This document shows positions 43,373-53,554 of a stretch of DNA of 64,000 nucleotides, in pieces. Both the position numbers and the translations under genes were made by a program. Each line of letters opens with the position of its first letter. The stretch's first letter is position 1. This DNA is from Hyunsoonleella jejuensis. GTDB taxonomy: Bacteria; Bacteroidota; Bacteroidia; Flavobacteriales; Flavobacteriaceae. The stretch covers positions 1,054,001-1,118,000 of the forward strand of contig NZ_FOFN01000001.1 in NCBI RefSeq assembly GCF_900111025.1, in the 5' to 3' direction. A model generated the notes under the pieces. It was not told the DNA's origin and did no database searches. It saw only the letters and a program-made list of their open reading frames with translations.

Positions 43373-46183
43373 TTACAAGGATTTTGGTTTAGGCATTAAT
43401 ATATAAACTCCCATTACGTCTGGAGGCAGTACAGGTGTTGCTTTTTCATAACGGCGACCACCAACTAACTCCTTAAATCTGCCATGGGCTTCTACCAATT
43501 TTTCGGCACGCTCATTTGCCAGATCAATAAATTGAGACTTCATGGTTTCAAAATTTTTGAGTTCTGCTTCAAGATCTTCCTGCTGACGTTCTTTTGATAA
43601 GTTGGTTAAACTTTTTGCAGTGGTCATTAAATTTTTTGCGGTAGTATAATCAAGTACTTCCATATTACCATTAACAGATTGATAACCCCATAAATACATT
43701 TCTTCGGCAATGGCTTCTTTTTTAGAAGCTACTTCTTTGATTACATTTCGTACTCGGAACATTACCAAGGTAGTTTTGGTGTTTACAACATCGGTTTGGA
43801 TTTCACTTACACGTGCAAGCCTACCATATTCAGGGTGTGGTTCAAAGGCTATAGCCAATAAGAATTGACATAGTTGCTCAACAAATTGATGATTACGACC
43901 AACATAGATGTAGCCTTTAGGTGTTGGCGAAACAAAACTAATTTTGGTTAGTTTCTCAGTATTGAAAAATCGTCGGATATGAGGTGGCAAGTTTTGAGCC
44001 TGTAAATTGTAACCAGATTTCCCATCCCATTCGCAATTTCCACCTAATTGCTGCACCGCACTTCTTACAAACTGTGCAACGGTTTTATCATCACCAATAG
44101 CTTCATCTACCTCATCTAAATCTTTTTTTATAGTTTCTGGATCAATGCTTTCGTGTGCAAAAATACTTCTTAAGTTTTCACCTTTCTTCCTTGCTAGATC
44201 CAATTCGTTTGTCACTGTTTCTTCAGCAAATAATTTTTGTTGTTTTCCTTCAGACTTACCCTCATCAAATAAGAGATGTTTAGCTGCTTCAGCCATTACG
44301 GATTTACTGTTTTCTCCAATAGCAATCGATACCCCTGTTGACTTTTGAATTTCGACTACCTTTTTTATTAGGACTTCCAAAACGAACGTATCCATGTCGT
44401 TATCTTCCCCATACAAAATATAGTTTTTGATAATTGGCGAAGTTTGCCCAAAACGATCAACACGACCAATACGTTGTTCTAAGCGGTTGGGATTCCATGG
44501 CAAATCATAATGTAAAACCGCTGTAAAATGTTCTTGAAGATTGATCCCTTCACTTAAACAATCGGTAGCAACCAAAACACGTTTTTCAGCTTTACCCATA
44601 ATTTCAATACGCTCTTTACGTTGTTCATCGGCAAGTTCTGATGTTATCGCTTCAATATGAATACTTTTCGGTAGCTCCTTCTTTAAGCGGTCTGCTACAT
44701 AATTAGCAGTTGCTATGTAATGACAAAATACAATGGGATCTAAATCCTCTTTGATTAATTGCTTTACATATTTAATGGTGGTTTCAATCTTTCTATCTAA
44801 TTGGTCTTGTTGAAGTAATACAGCTTCTTTCTGCAAACTTTCTAAATCATTTAACTCTTCATTTTCAAAGTCAATACTTTCTATTAAATCTTGTCTAGGA
44901 ATATCAGATATATGTTCTAAATCTTCAAATAATGTATCTTCTAATGACGGAGCTTCTGTAGTTTCCTCACTGGCCAATATTTTATCTTTTCGCCTCTCAA
45001 GCATCTCTATTGCCATAATTGGGCTTGACATGGCACCTTTTATTAAAGCTATAGCTGCCCACGAACGCAATAATTGAGTTTGTTTATTGTCTGTCTTTTT
45101 AGAAGAAATTCCTCTGGCAAAACGAATTAAATTATGATAAAACATTTGATACTCTGGTGACAAGGCATACCCAATTTCCAATGAATCACGATCGGGAAAT
45201 TCAGTTTTTTCTTTTAACCACCTTTTAATGTTTTCACGCTTACGTTGTACAAAATGTCTTGCTAATTTTCTTCTATCATTTTGATCAATGGTATCAAATT
45301 TTAATTGACCAAATTTAGGTTTCAACAAACCTAAAAGCGATGTAAACTCACCATCTTTACCACTATGAGGGGTTGCTGTTAACAATAGAATATTTCTGTC
45401 TTTTTTTTCAGCGAGATCATGAAGTAAAGCATGACGTTGCTGTTGTGATTTTGATTTTGCACCTTCTGGCAATGCGCAGGTATGTGCTTCGTCAACAATT
45501 ATTAATTCTGGACAATCATTAATAAATATACCACGTCTTCTATCTGACTTAATGTAATCTACGGAGATTACTTGAAAAGGCACATGATAGAATACACTTT
45601 GGTCATCAGGTATTTTTCTGTCTAGTTTAGCTGCTGTACTAGATCGAATAATTTCAGCATCAATGTCTAACTTGTCTTTTAACTCTCCCTGCCATTGCTC
45701 ACATAAATGGGGAGGACAAATAACAGCAAACTTTTTAATCTCCCCTCGCTCCATTAATTCCTTTAGAATAATAAGCGCCTCAACCGTTTTACCAATACCA
45801 ACATCATCAGCAATCATTAATCTTACAGTTTCCTGCTTCAATGCCATTACTAAGGGGACTAATTGATATGCTCTTGGGCGGAATGATAATTTTCCCATGC
45901 ATCGAAAAGGTCCTGCAGCATTTCTGAAGGATAATCTAGAAGCATCAAATAAAATACGTGCTGTTTCGAAAGCTCCTATTTCATGTGGTTTTGGATCATC
46001 AAAATTAGCTTTGGTAATTTGCTCATTTTGAAGCGTAATGGGTAAATAAACTGCTGTTTCTTCTTCCTCAGAACCACCCAGAGGCTTAATGCGTAATATA
46101 TCTTTATCATCTGATGGTAAAACCATCCAATCTCTTTTTCGATAATGGACTAGCGTCCCTGGTTGACGTTGTGTGTTGCTCAT
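43373..46183 (-). CDS. SNF2-family helicase (DrmD-like)
   Basis: 936 residues. Two RecA-like domains: RAYQL Q-motif near 104, DVGIGKT Walker A at 127-133, ICPPHLCEQW near 155, DEAH at 231-234, LLLTATPHSG near 266, then VATDCLSEGINLQ and NPNRLEQRIGRVDRFGQ as motifs V and VI. The N-terminal residues about 1-95 are a small beta domain, and the C-terminal 300 are helical and charged. It matches the SNF2-like protein that accompanies the adenine methylase in class 1 DISARM. Two-base gaps on both sides. Confidence 0.88.
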   Translation of the reverse strand: MSNTQRQPGTLVHYRKRDWMVLPSDDKDILRIKPLGGSEEEETAVYLPITLQNEQITKANFDDPKPHEIGAFETARILFDASRLSFRNAAGPFRCMGKLSFRPRAYQLVPLVMALKQETVRLMIADDVGIGKTVEALIILKELMERGEIKKFAVICPPHLCEQWQGELKDKLDIDAEIIRSSTAAKLDRKIPDDQSVFYHVPFQVISVDYIKSDRRRGIFINDCPELIIVDEAHTCALPEGAKSKSQQQRHALLHDLAEKKDRNILLLTATPHSGKDGEFTSLLGLLKPKFGQLKFDTIDQNDRRKLARHFVQRKRENIKRWLKEKTEFPDRDSLEIGYALSPEYQMFYHNLIRFARGISSKKTDNKQTQLLRSWAAIALIKGAMSSPIMAIEMLERRKDKILASEETTEAPSLEDTLFEDLEHISDIPRQDLIESIDFENEELNDLESLQKEAVLLQQDQLDRKIETTIKYVKQLIKEDLDPIVFCHYIATANYVADRLKKELPKSIHIEAITSELADEQRKERIEIMGKAEKRVLVATDCLSEGINLQEHFTAVLHYDLPWNPNRLEQRIGRVDRFGQTSPIIKNYILYGEDNDMDTFVLEVLIKKVVEIQKSTGVSIAIGENSKSVMAEAAKHLLFDEGKSEGKQQKLFAEETVTNELDLARKKGENLRSIFAHESIDPETIKKDLDEVDEAIGDDKTVAQFVRSAVQQLGGNCEWDGKSGYNLQAQNLPPHIRRFFNTEKLTKISFVSPTPKGYIYVGRNHQFVEQLCQFLLAIAFEPHPEYGRLARVSEIQTDVVNTKTTLVMFRVRNVIKEVASKKEAIAEEMYLWGYQSVNGNMEVLDYTTAKNLMTTAKSLTNLSKERQQEDLEAELKNFETMKSQFIDLANERAEKLVEAHGRFKELVGGRRYEKATPVLPPDVMGVYILMPKPKSL

Positions 46184-46185
46184 AA

Positions 46186-49100
46186 TTAATTAACTTTTCT
46201 AAAAACGTCTTTTCTTCTCAAAACTAATTCTTCAACTTTTTCTTTATAATGCCATTCAATTACATCATAACCTGCATCTCGTAATAGCTTTCGCTTATGT
46301 AAATCGTCTTTGTTCACACTTGCTTTATCATGAATAGACCCATCACAAAATAGTAGTACAGGACCATTAGATGTGTTATAAACAAAATCAGGACTTATAT
46401 AAAAATCATCCATATACACTTGCGCCTTATCTGGTAAAGCCAGTTTGTTTTTATATAGATATTTAATAAGTGGTAGTTCTGTAGCACTATTTTTATCATA
46501 GGCTTCTAATAAATAACGGTATTGCTCCTCTCTGTCATTTCCTTCTTGTACAAGGGTTAAATCACAATCCATTAATTGCTCCAAAACTTCTTTAATGCTA
46601 TACCGATCTAAAATTTCATGATGTCTTTGATTGTAATAGGATAATAAGTCTTCATAAGATGCTCTTGGAAGGTTTTCCCCAACTTCAGTTTCCTCTCTGG
46701 TTTCAGGGTTGAAATGGAGATTGCGATAACTGTCTTCAAATAATTGATTTAATTTCTCAGGCTCTTGAATAAGTTGAGATAATATCCCTAAACTACCTTC
46801 TGCTGCCTCATAAATTAAAATATTTGGATTGTCTAAGTTGCCTAATACATTTACCCCAATTTCACTCTCTTCCACTTGGAAAAAACTTTCAATGCCACGC
46901 TTTAAGGCATAGCTTAATGTAATCACCTGTTCAGGAGTTAATCCTAAATTAGCCAATGGTTGAATATATAGGGTATCCGCAGTATCACGAACAAAAATCA
47001 TAACATCTTTTTTGTTATCTAATGTTTCCTGATTGGTGTCTATATCTCTTTGAGTTAGCCATTTACCATTTCTTTTATCAATAGCAAATCCATCAGTTTC
47101 AGAAGTAGACCTTCGAGATCGTCGATTCAATTTTATTAATTCTGTAGATTGATCAAAGATTAGATTTAATAATTTTTCACCACCTCTTTGGACTACCAAG
47201 TTTTTAGTATGTTCGATACCCTTAGTGTATCTAAAATATTCTTCTATCATGTACCCAACTGAAGATCGATCTTCTTCAACACACGAAATACGTTCTTGAG
47301 GAACACCTTCACATTCTGATAGTTCTATTAATGTACTTCTGTATTCATGATTATTACCCTTTAATTCAGCTAATGTAATAGGATCATTGTTGGCTAATTC
47401 TGCTTCATCATCTAAAAAAGCATATCCTGTTGCTTTTGATATTTTAATTTTACGTTGATGTGTGTCTGAATCCATCAACATCATACGATTCATACGATAT
47501 TTACTTCCGTTATGATATAGGGTGTTGTGTGGACCAAATTCCTTCAGAGCAATTCCTCTTGGTCGTGAAATATATTCTCCTTGGTCTGTATGCTTATAGC
47601 CAATAAAGGTTCTAACTGGCAAACGAGTAAAATTATATCCTGGTAAAAACCCTTCTGATGCTAAATATCTAAAAACATAAAATTCTGATTGATTTTTATA
47701 TCCTTTTGTGGTATCATTTTTTAAAAGTTCAATTTGTTTCAAGCCAATTGCATGTTGTTTTTTGGCTTCAATTTTTTGATCGCTGTCAGATCTTATTACA
47801 GGATCATCAAGAACAATACGAGATTTTAAAATCATTGACTTTGCAGCCATAAACAAATTACGCCATCTGGTAAATGCACCATTAAATCGTTCAGAAAATG
47901 AAGATATTTTGTTTTCTAACCATCTATCAGAATACCACCAAGTTTCTTGAAGTTCAGGCTCTATGCTTGAAATCACTTTTCTATATGATGATAACCATTT
48001 ATCCTTATGATTTACTATACCATTATCTATGGCATCTATTATATTTTGCTTTACTGACAATTTTTTTTCATTTGTTAAATCAAGTAAATCTGCCACTGAA
48101 GAATTTAAATCTGCTAAAGCTAATTCCATTAAAATATAAGCGTTGAAATGGGAGGTGAGTAGTTCATCATTGATTAAATCTATTCTTGGAGGAACCACCG
48201 TTCCAGCAACCATAGTTTCAGATGCATTGAAATAATTTTGATCGTGTGCTGACCAAGCGGAACAATATGTAAACACAACTGCAGTTTGACCACTTCTACC
48301 TGCACGACCACTTCGTTGTGCATAATTTGCTGGGTTAGGTGGTACGTTACGCATATGAACAATATTAAGATTAGATATATCAATACCTAATTCCATTGTT
48401 GGAGAACAATACATGGTAGAGATTTCTCCTTTTCTAAAAGCTTCTTCTCGCTCTATTCTAGTATCACTATTAACTTGCCCTGTATGTTCTCTGGCTTCAA
48501 TTTCTTTTTGATATTTAGCAAAGTCCGTTTGATAAAGTTGTTGAAAATATAAGTTTGGCCGAATTTCTAAGGTACGATAAGTATTTATTCTCGTTGCATC
48601 AATTGGAACAGTTTGAGCATCACCAGGAACCCAAATAAGATTATCTGATCTAAGTAGATACCCATCAACGGTTCCTCCAGATCCTCTTAAGTTTTCTCTT
48701 TTTGATAAAAAGTTTGTGGCAGTTAGCAAATCACATAAGCTCTCAATAAAATCTCTATACTCATCTTGACTTAATGGAACAAAGTCATTTTCAAGCATCT
48801 TTCTTTTAATATATTTACCCAACCCAGATCGTAACCCGATAGTTCCAAAATAAATACCCCTTTGGGCTCTACCAGGTCTTACAGGCACCATATATGTCGG
48901 GCTTTCTATAGATTCCCTATGATCCAATGACCACAATTTTTTATCATCTAATTTATTTTTTAGAAAACTTTCAGTTTCAGAACGATCTTCAACCAAAAAG
49001 CGATGGTCCAGTGCATAATTCGTTCTAAAATAATTGAATAATTGAGTCAGAATTTCTTCTCTTATTTCTGGAGATAAATCGCTAAAAAAAGGTATATGAG

Positions 49101-51348
49101 CAAATTTTTGATCCATGCCACATAATCTACTCAATTCATGATATTCAACTTTTAATAACGCCGTTTGCTCAAGGTTAGGCAGCGTATAACGCCATCCTCT
49201 TTTAAGATCTTGAAATATTCTAATTAGAAGGTACGTTTTAATCGCTCTTTCATTATCACGATCAGGGAAGTCTGGATCTGCAGAAGGGGTTTTTGCAAAT
49301 GCATCTTCCTTTAATTTTAGTTCTTTATATACATGTTCGGCAATTTCATGCACTCTTAAACCAGAAGGATTGTTTTTTAGGGCGTGATATAATCCTGAAC
49401 GTAACCTTATGGATGAAAGAAAATCATTAAAATGTCCAGCTTGTAAAGATGCATCTTGTCTATTGTCGGTAAAACTTAATAATTTCTGATCTTTTAATTC
49501 CTCTTTTTGCTTGTAAAGCGAGTCTATAACGGCATAAGATAATATAGTTGTAGCAGTACTTCTACCTTCATTACCTAACTTCATTAACTTTGTTCCTTCA
49601 TTGGTTTTTGAATCTTCATAAATAATACCCGCAGATGGGTCAATACGAAGTTTAACTGGTATGTAATAACCTCTAAGAGGGTAAATAGGCTCTGATGAAT
49701 AAGCACCACTAGAGTTGAAATAAACCAATTCTGGCATTTGCCAATTATAATATGGCTTAAATTGCGTTTCACTAGGGTTTAACCAATTTGATGGAGCTAT
49801 TTCAATAGGGTCTTCATTCCAAAAAGTTTCCCCTTCATCAAGAATTAAATAACCCGAACTGAAATTTCTTTCAATTAGATTTTCTCTGGTCCCCTCCCTT
49901 AATGTTAAAGTTCTAACTGGTTCATCAGGATTCCTAGGTAATAATATTTGCTTATCTACATCTTTTTCTACGCAAATAAAATCCATACCTGAATACCTGC
50001 TAAACAAAATTGGATATAGAAATTTTTCTTCATTTCCTTCCCTTATATACCTTCCAGACTTAATGGTTATACTTCTTACATTTCGTTGTTCTAATGTTAC
50101 AGATACCGTACTTGTTTGAGAGATAAATTGATGAAAACGAAATGGTAAAAAGCTTTTGCCAGTATTTTGAACTCTATTTTTTTCATTTAAATACTCCGTC
50201 CATTTTAATAAGTCAATAAGTTTGCCCTCTATTAATTGAATATCTAATTCTGTTGCTTTTTTTAATAAAGAAGCAATTGTTTTAATCGTTTTGGGCTTAC
50301 CTCTTTCAAGTAGACCTTCATTATCTTTTAATGCAATATTTAATTCAAGCCAATTGGTTAAAGGATGATTAATGAATGTATCTTCATCGTCTTGATTATT
50401 GATGCCTTTTTGAATGGAGTTTCTTAGGTCTATAGAATTGAAAATATTTCCAAGGGTGCATGTCTGAAGATATTCACCTATAATTTGGTGAGTATCATAA
50501 TGAACACCAAAAATTTTGGTAGCCACATTAGCAACGGCTTCCTTTTTTTCGGTGGGACTTCCACCAGAAGACATGGTTGCAGAGGTTCCGATAGTTACTA
50601 TGTTTAAAGAACAAAAGCTTCTAATACGCCTTATAAGCATACTAACATCTGAACCTTGCCTACCTCTATAAGTATGCAGTTCATCAAATACTAAAAATTC
50701 CAGATTATCTTTCAATGAATCACGTAACCAAGATTCCGATTGTCTTGTCATAATCAACTCTAGCATCATATAGTTTGTTAATATGATGTCTGGTTGATCA
50801 TTTTTAATTTTATCTCTCGTTTCAGCGTTTTCTTGACCCGTATATTTGGCAAAAGTTATCGGGAATTCAGATCCAAAGTTTTCAGCATATTTTTCAATCT
50901 CACCTTGTTGAGAATTAATCAAAGCATTCATTGGATAAACTAGGATTGCCTTAACACCTTTCTTTTTTTTATTTCCCTGATTGAAAATAGAATTAAATAT
51001 AGTTGCTAAATAGGTTAAGGATTTACCTGACCCAGTTCCAGAAGTTACTACAAATCCTTGGTTTTGAATCCCAATTTGAATAGCTTCTGTTTGATGACTA
51101 TACAAATTGAAATCTCCAAACGTTTTAATTAAATTTTTATTAATTAAACCTTGATCAAATAGATCTTTCAAAGAATTTCCTTTTTTAAAAGAAGGATTAA
51201 ATTGGATTAATGGATCAGGAATAAAACCATCGCTTTCAAAAGCCTTTCTAACCTCTTCTTTAATACGCTCATCTGCAATGTTTAAAAATGAATTTAAATA
51301 ATCTCTATAATTTGATATTACTTGATCGTGTGTTTTAAATGCGTCCAT
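46186..51348 (-). CDS. DEAD helicase-DUF1998 protein with C-terminal nuclease-like domain
   Basis: 1720 residues, first gene of the operon. Superfamily 2 core of the YprA/LHR kind: TSGTGSGKS near 101-109, YPMNALINSQ, FDELHTYRGRQG near 221-232, IGTSATM, and after a long insert CSPTMELGIDISNL and NYAQRSGRAGRSGQ (about 980-1015). A DUF1998-like part follows (GFAIDKRNGKW ... VNVLGNLDNPNILIYEAAEGSLGIL). The last about 75 residues, SPDFVYN ... VLLFCDGSIHD ... DDLHKRKLLRDAGYDVIEWHY, look like a Vsr/DUF559-type nuclease fold. In DISARM the helicase (DrmA) and DUF1998 (DrmB) are separate proteins; DruE of Druantia is the other comparison. Confidence 0.85.
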   Translation of the reverse strand: MDAFKTHDQVISNYRDYLNSFLNIADERIKEEVRKAFESDGFIPDPLIQFNPSFKKGNSLKDLFDQGLINKNLIKTFGDFNLYSHQTEAIQIGIQNQGFVVTSGTGSGKSLTYLATIFNSIFNQGNKKKKGVKAILVYPMNALINSQQGEIEKYAENFGSEFPITFAKYTGQENAETRDKIKNDQPDIILTNYMMLELIMTRQSESWLRDSLKDNLEFLVFDELHTYRGRQGSDVSMLIRRIRSFCSLNIVTIGTSATMSSGGSPTEKKEAVANVATKIFGVHYDTHQIIGEYLQTCTLGNIFNSIDLRNSIQKGINNQDDEDTFINHPLTNWLELNIALKDNEGLLERGKPKTIKTIASLLKKATELDIQLIEGKLIDLLKWTEYLNEKNRVQNTGKSFLPFRFHQFISQTSTVSVTLEQRNVRSITIKSGRYIREGNEEKFLYPILFSRYSGMDFICVEKDVDKQILLPRNPDEPVRTLTLREGTRENLIERNFSSGYLILDEGETFWNEDPIEIAPSNWLNPSETQFKPYYNWQMPELVYFNSSGAYSSEPIYPLRGYYIPVKLRIDPSAGIIYEDSKTNEGTKLMKLGNEGRSTATTILSYAVIDSLYKQKEELKDQKLLSFTDNRQDASLQAGHFNDFLSSIRLRSGLYHALKNNPSGLRVHEIAEHVYKELKLKEDAFAKTPSADPDFPDRDNERAIKTYLLIRIFQDLKRGWRYTLPNLEQTALLKVEYHELSRLCGMDQKFAHIPFFSDLSPEIREEILTQLFNYFRTNYALDHRFLVEDRSETESFLKNKLDDKKLWSLDHRESIESPTYMVPVRPGRAQRGIYFGTIGLRSGLGKYIKRKMLENDFVPLSQDEYRDFIESLCDLLTATNFLSKRENLRGSGGTVDGYLLRSDNLIWVPGDAQTVPIDATRINTYRTLEIRPNLYFQQLYQTDFAKYQKEIEAREHTGQVNSDTRIEREEAFRKGEISTMYCSPTMELGIDISNLNIVHMRNVPPNPANYAQRSGRAGRSGQTAVVFTYCSAWSAHDQNYFNASETMVAGTVVPPRIDLINDELLTSHFNAYILMELALADLNSSVADLLDLTNEKKLSVKQNIIDAIDNGIVNHKDKWLSSYRKVISSIEPELQETWWYSDRWLENKISSFSERFNGAFTRWRNLFMAAKSMILKSRIVLDDPVIRSDSDQKIEAKKQHAIGLKQIELLKNDTTKGYKNQSEFYVFRYLASEGFLPGYNFTRLPVRTFIGYKHTDQGEYISRPRGIALKEFGPHNTLYHNGSKYRMNRMMLMDSDTHQRKIKISKATGYAFLDDEAELANNDPITLAELKGNNHEYRSTLIELSECEGVPQERISCVEEDRSSVGYMIEEYFRYTKGIEHTKNLVVQRGGEKLLNLIFDQSTELIKLNRRSRRSTSETDGFAIDKRNGKWLTQRDIDTNQETLDNKKDVMIFVRDTADTLYIQPLANLGLTPEQVITLSYALKRGIESFFQVEESEIGVNVLGNLDNPNILIYEAAEGSLGILSQLIQEPEKLNQLFEDSYRNLHFNPETREETEVGENLPRASYEDLLSYYNQRHHEILDRYSIKEVLEQLMDCDLTLVQEGNDREEQYRYLLEAYDKNSATELPLIKYLYKNKLALPDKAQVYMDDFYISPDFVYNTSNGPVLLFCDGSIHDKASVNKDDLHKRKLLRDAGYDVIEWHYKEKVEELVLRRKDVFRKVN

Positions 51349-51375
51349 TAAAATTACTATAAGTTAAATTTGACT

Positions 51376-51392
51376 ACCAAGTGAACTTTGGT
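51376..51392. promoter_or_regulatory. imperfect dyad upstream of the defence operon
   Basis: ACCAAGTGAACTTTGGT (outer ACCAA/TTGGT arms) 28 bases before the first operon gene. A possible operator. No clear TAnnTTTG element is seen near it on the minus strand. The rest of 51349-51579 shows nothing definite. Confidence 0.3.
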
Positions 51393-51579
51393 ATAGTTTT
51401 TTGTTGCTAATTTTATTATTTCATGCTAAATACGTGGCAGTATAAGCGCAAAAAAAATATTACAATTAAGTAGGTTTGTTTTGAGCCATTATAATTGCAA
51501 TTAGAGAGACTTAAAGGTATTAAAAATACACTTAAACTAGTATAAAAAACTTACAAATAAATCTTAATACATAATGATT

Positions 51580-51972
51580 CTAAAAAGGAGGCAAGCAATC
51601 AAAAATATTGGATTGTTCTGAGCATCTGAAAATATCGGTTATTTCACCTTCGGTAAATTGTATATAGATCGCATATTTATGGCCAGAATTATTACCAGTA
51701 AACACAAAAACTGGTTCGCTACAGAGGCATCCAGTGCAAATATTTGTAGAGAGTTCAAGATTTGTATCTCCCTTTTCACGAAACTCTTTAAAGATTTGCA
51801 TTTGTTGATAGATGAATGCTGTTTTTTTCATGTCCTCGTAATAAGCTTCTTCATCCAACAATTCGTTTAGCTTATGGTAGTCCATGTTTTGGAATGCTTC
51901 AATCAATTTTGTGAGGTGTGATTTAGCTTCTTTTGTAGTTGCGATTTTATGGACTAATTCTTGTACTTGCAT
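51580..51972 (-). CDS. hypothetical protein, SnoaL/NTF2-like size
   Basis: 130 residues. Helical first half (HLTKLIEAFQNMDYHKLNELLDEEAYYEDM) then strands (PVFVFTGNNSGHKYAIYIQFTEGEITDIF), the order of an NTF2-like alpha+beta barrel; this is a shape resemblance only. It contains a CTGCLCSEP Cys cluster and another Cys pair near the end. It stands 231 bases upstream of the defence operon on the same strand and seems a separate unit. Confidence 0.6.
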   Translation of the reverse strand: MQVQELVHKIATTKEAKSHLTKLIEAFQNMDYHKLNELLDEEAYYEDMKKTAFIYQQMQIFKEFREKGDTNLELSTNICTGCLCSEPVFVFTGNNSGHKYAIYIQFTEGEITDIFRCSEQSNIFDCLPPF

Positions 51973-52151
51973 ATTATTTTGGCCTCGTATTTTATATTTT
52001 GTTTATCAGGGTAGATTATTTTCTTTAATTACGATATTAGTTAGTATCAAATATTTTTTAAGGTAATAATATTATGATACACTAAAGATAATCACTAATT
52101 TTTAATTTAACAGAGCATAAAAATTATAACCATTAAATTTTGGTTAATAGA

Positions 52152-52535
52152 TTAAATAATCTTTAATCTCCAATAATTAAGAATAGCAGCTATTTCAAAT
52201 AATTCCTTTTCCTCAGATTTCTTAATTAGACTTAGAAGTTCTGAAGTTATTTCTCGTGGGTTTTCGAAATATCCATATAAATCTCTATTGTTTTTCATTA
52301 ACTTATAAATCCAAGTAATAACTCGAATCTCTAATCCGACAGCTTCCCATTCTTTTTTCTTTGATAGAAGCTGTTCGTCGTTTTTGTATCCAGACAATAC
52401 ATGTGAAATAAGTTCATTACGCTGCTGATATCCTAACTTATTTTGTTCCGATGTAAGTGATTCATATTTTTCTTCTAAAGCTTTAAAAACCTTCCGAAGT
52501 TGTTTCTGATATTCTATGTATTCAGTTGTCAGCAT
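52152..52535 (-). CDS. small helical hypothetical protein
   Basis: About 127 residues from the ATG at 52535 (MLTTEYIEYQKQLRK); a longer frame to 52610 would add a Phe/Tyr-rich hydrophobic stretch that could be a membrane anchor or untranslated AT-rich DNA. Strongly charged and helical (KVFKALEEKYESLTSEQNKL). No family recognised. Alone between two non-coding gaps. Confidence 0.5.
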   Translation of the reverse strand: MLTTEYIEYQKQLRKVFKALEEKYESLTSEQNKLGYQQRNELISHVLSGYKNDEQLLSKKKEWEAVGLEIRVITWIYKLMKNNRDLYGYFENPREITSELLSLIKKSEEKELFEIAAILNYWRLKII

Positions 52536-52771
52536 TTTTATGTATATGAATTGCAGAGATATGAAATAGTTGATTAAAAAAAAATAATAAAATATTTTTT
52601 TGAACTTCATATATAAACAACAAGAAGTACCCTAATTAGAACCCACCCCCACATTGACATTTTTCGAAACGTCCCCGAGGTGAAAAAATGAACCTTATGA
52701 ATGGCAGACTATGTTTGTTAGGTTTAGTGCCTTTTTAATATTTTATCTTATTTTTAAGAATAATTTGAAAG

Positions 52772-53554
52772 ATGATTCTACTTCTTTGCTTGCTCGTAAT
52801 ACCATTGATTTATTGTGTTGTTACTTTTCTGATTTGTTCATTTGAAGAGTATTCTTCCAAGCACAAGGTGATAATTGATTTTCCTATAAGTTCAATAATT
52901 AAAGAGTGGTTTTTGCAATGCGTTATTTTTATTATGATGCCGTACGAATATTTTTCTAGATGGGAAGTTTATAATGGAAACAAAAACACTTTGGTATTAA
53001 TGCTTCCTGGATATACTGAGACGCAATTTGTTTTTTATGAATTTAGAAAGTGTCTTAAAGAATCAGATGTAAGCTTTAAGACAATAAAATATAGGCCATT
53101 TCTTGGGGATTTAGATTTGGAGATAGAGAAATTAATGGTAGAAATTCATTCAGTTATTTCTAATAATCCTGAAAAAGAAATAGTTCTTATTGGGCATAGC
53201 ATGGGAGGATTAATAGCTAGGTGCGTCCTTGAGCGATTGAGGGATTCAAATAAGGTGAAGTCCATTATGATTAGCACTCCTCATTTAGGTACAAAATTAG
53301 CAAGTTTTGCTTTAGGTTCATGTGGTAAGCAAATGAGACCTAAAAGTTGTTTCATTAATTCGATGGCAAAAGCATTTAATAAGAATTCATTAAATATTTA
53401 TTCTAATGCTGATAGTTTGGTTTGTCCAAGGAGTAGTTTGTTGTATTTAGGTAATAATGTGCAGACAAAAAAGAAGTTACTACATAACTCAATACTTTTT
53501 GATAGAGAGGTAGTTCAAGAAATAAATAAATTCATAGATCATGGAAATAACTAG
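52772..53554 (+). CDS. membrane-anchored alpha/beta hydrolase
   Basis: 260 residues. An N-terminal hydrophobic helix (ILLLCLLVIPLIYCVVTFLI) is followed by an alpha/beta hydrolase fold: VLMLPGYTETQ, the nucleophile elbow GHSMGG near 144-149 with Ser as nucleophile, then STPHLGTKLA and a late His (KLLHNSILF). It resembles lipases or esterases of the PGAP1/LipA kind. It overlaps the next gene by 14 bases, so the two are a pair. Whether it is defence cargo or a housekeeping passenger is unknown. Confidence 0.75.
   Translation: MILLLCLLVIPLIYCVVTFLICSFEEYSSKHKVIIDFPISSIIKEWFLQCVIFIMMPYEYFSRWEVYNGNKNTLVLMLPGYTETQFVFYEFRKCLKESDVSFKTIKYRPFLGDLDLEIEKLMVEIHSVISNNPEKEIVLIGHSMGGLIARCVLERLRDSNKVKSIMISTPHLGTKLASFALGSCGKQMRPKSCFINSMAKAFNKNSLNIYSNADSLVCPRSSLLYLGNNVQTKKKLLHNSILFDREVVQEINKFIDHGNN

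Noticed and set aside
28056-51348. BREX or classical type I restriction system
   Set aside because: The methylase could recall PglX and SNF2 could recall HsdR, but PglZ, BrxC and HsdS are absent, so a DISARM-like reading fits better.
52611-52771. Possible insertion-sequence end (GTCCCCGAGGTG near 52670)
   Set aside because: No matching inverted copy or transposase was found nearby.
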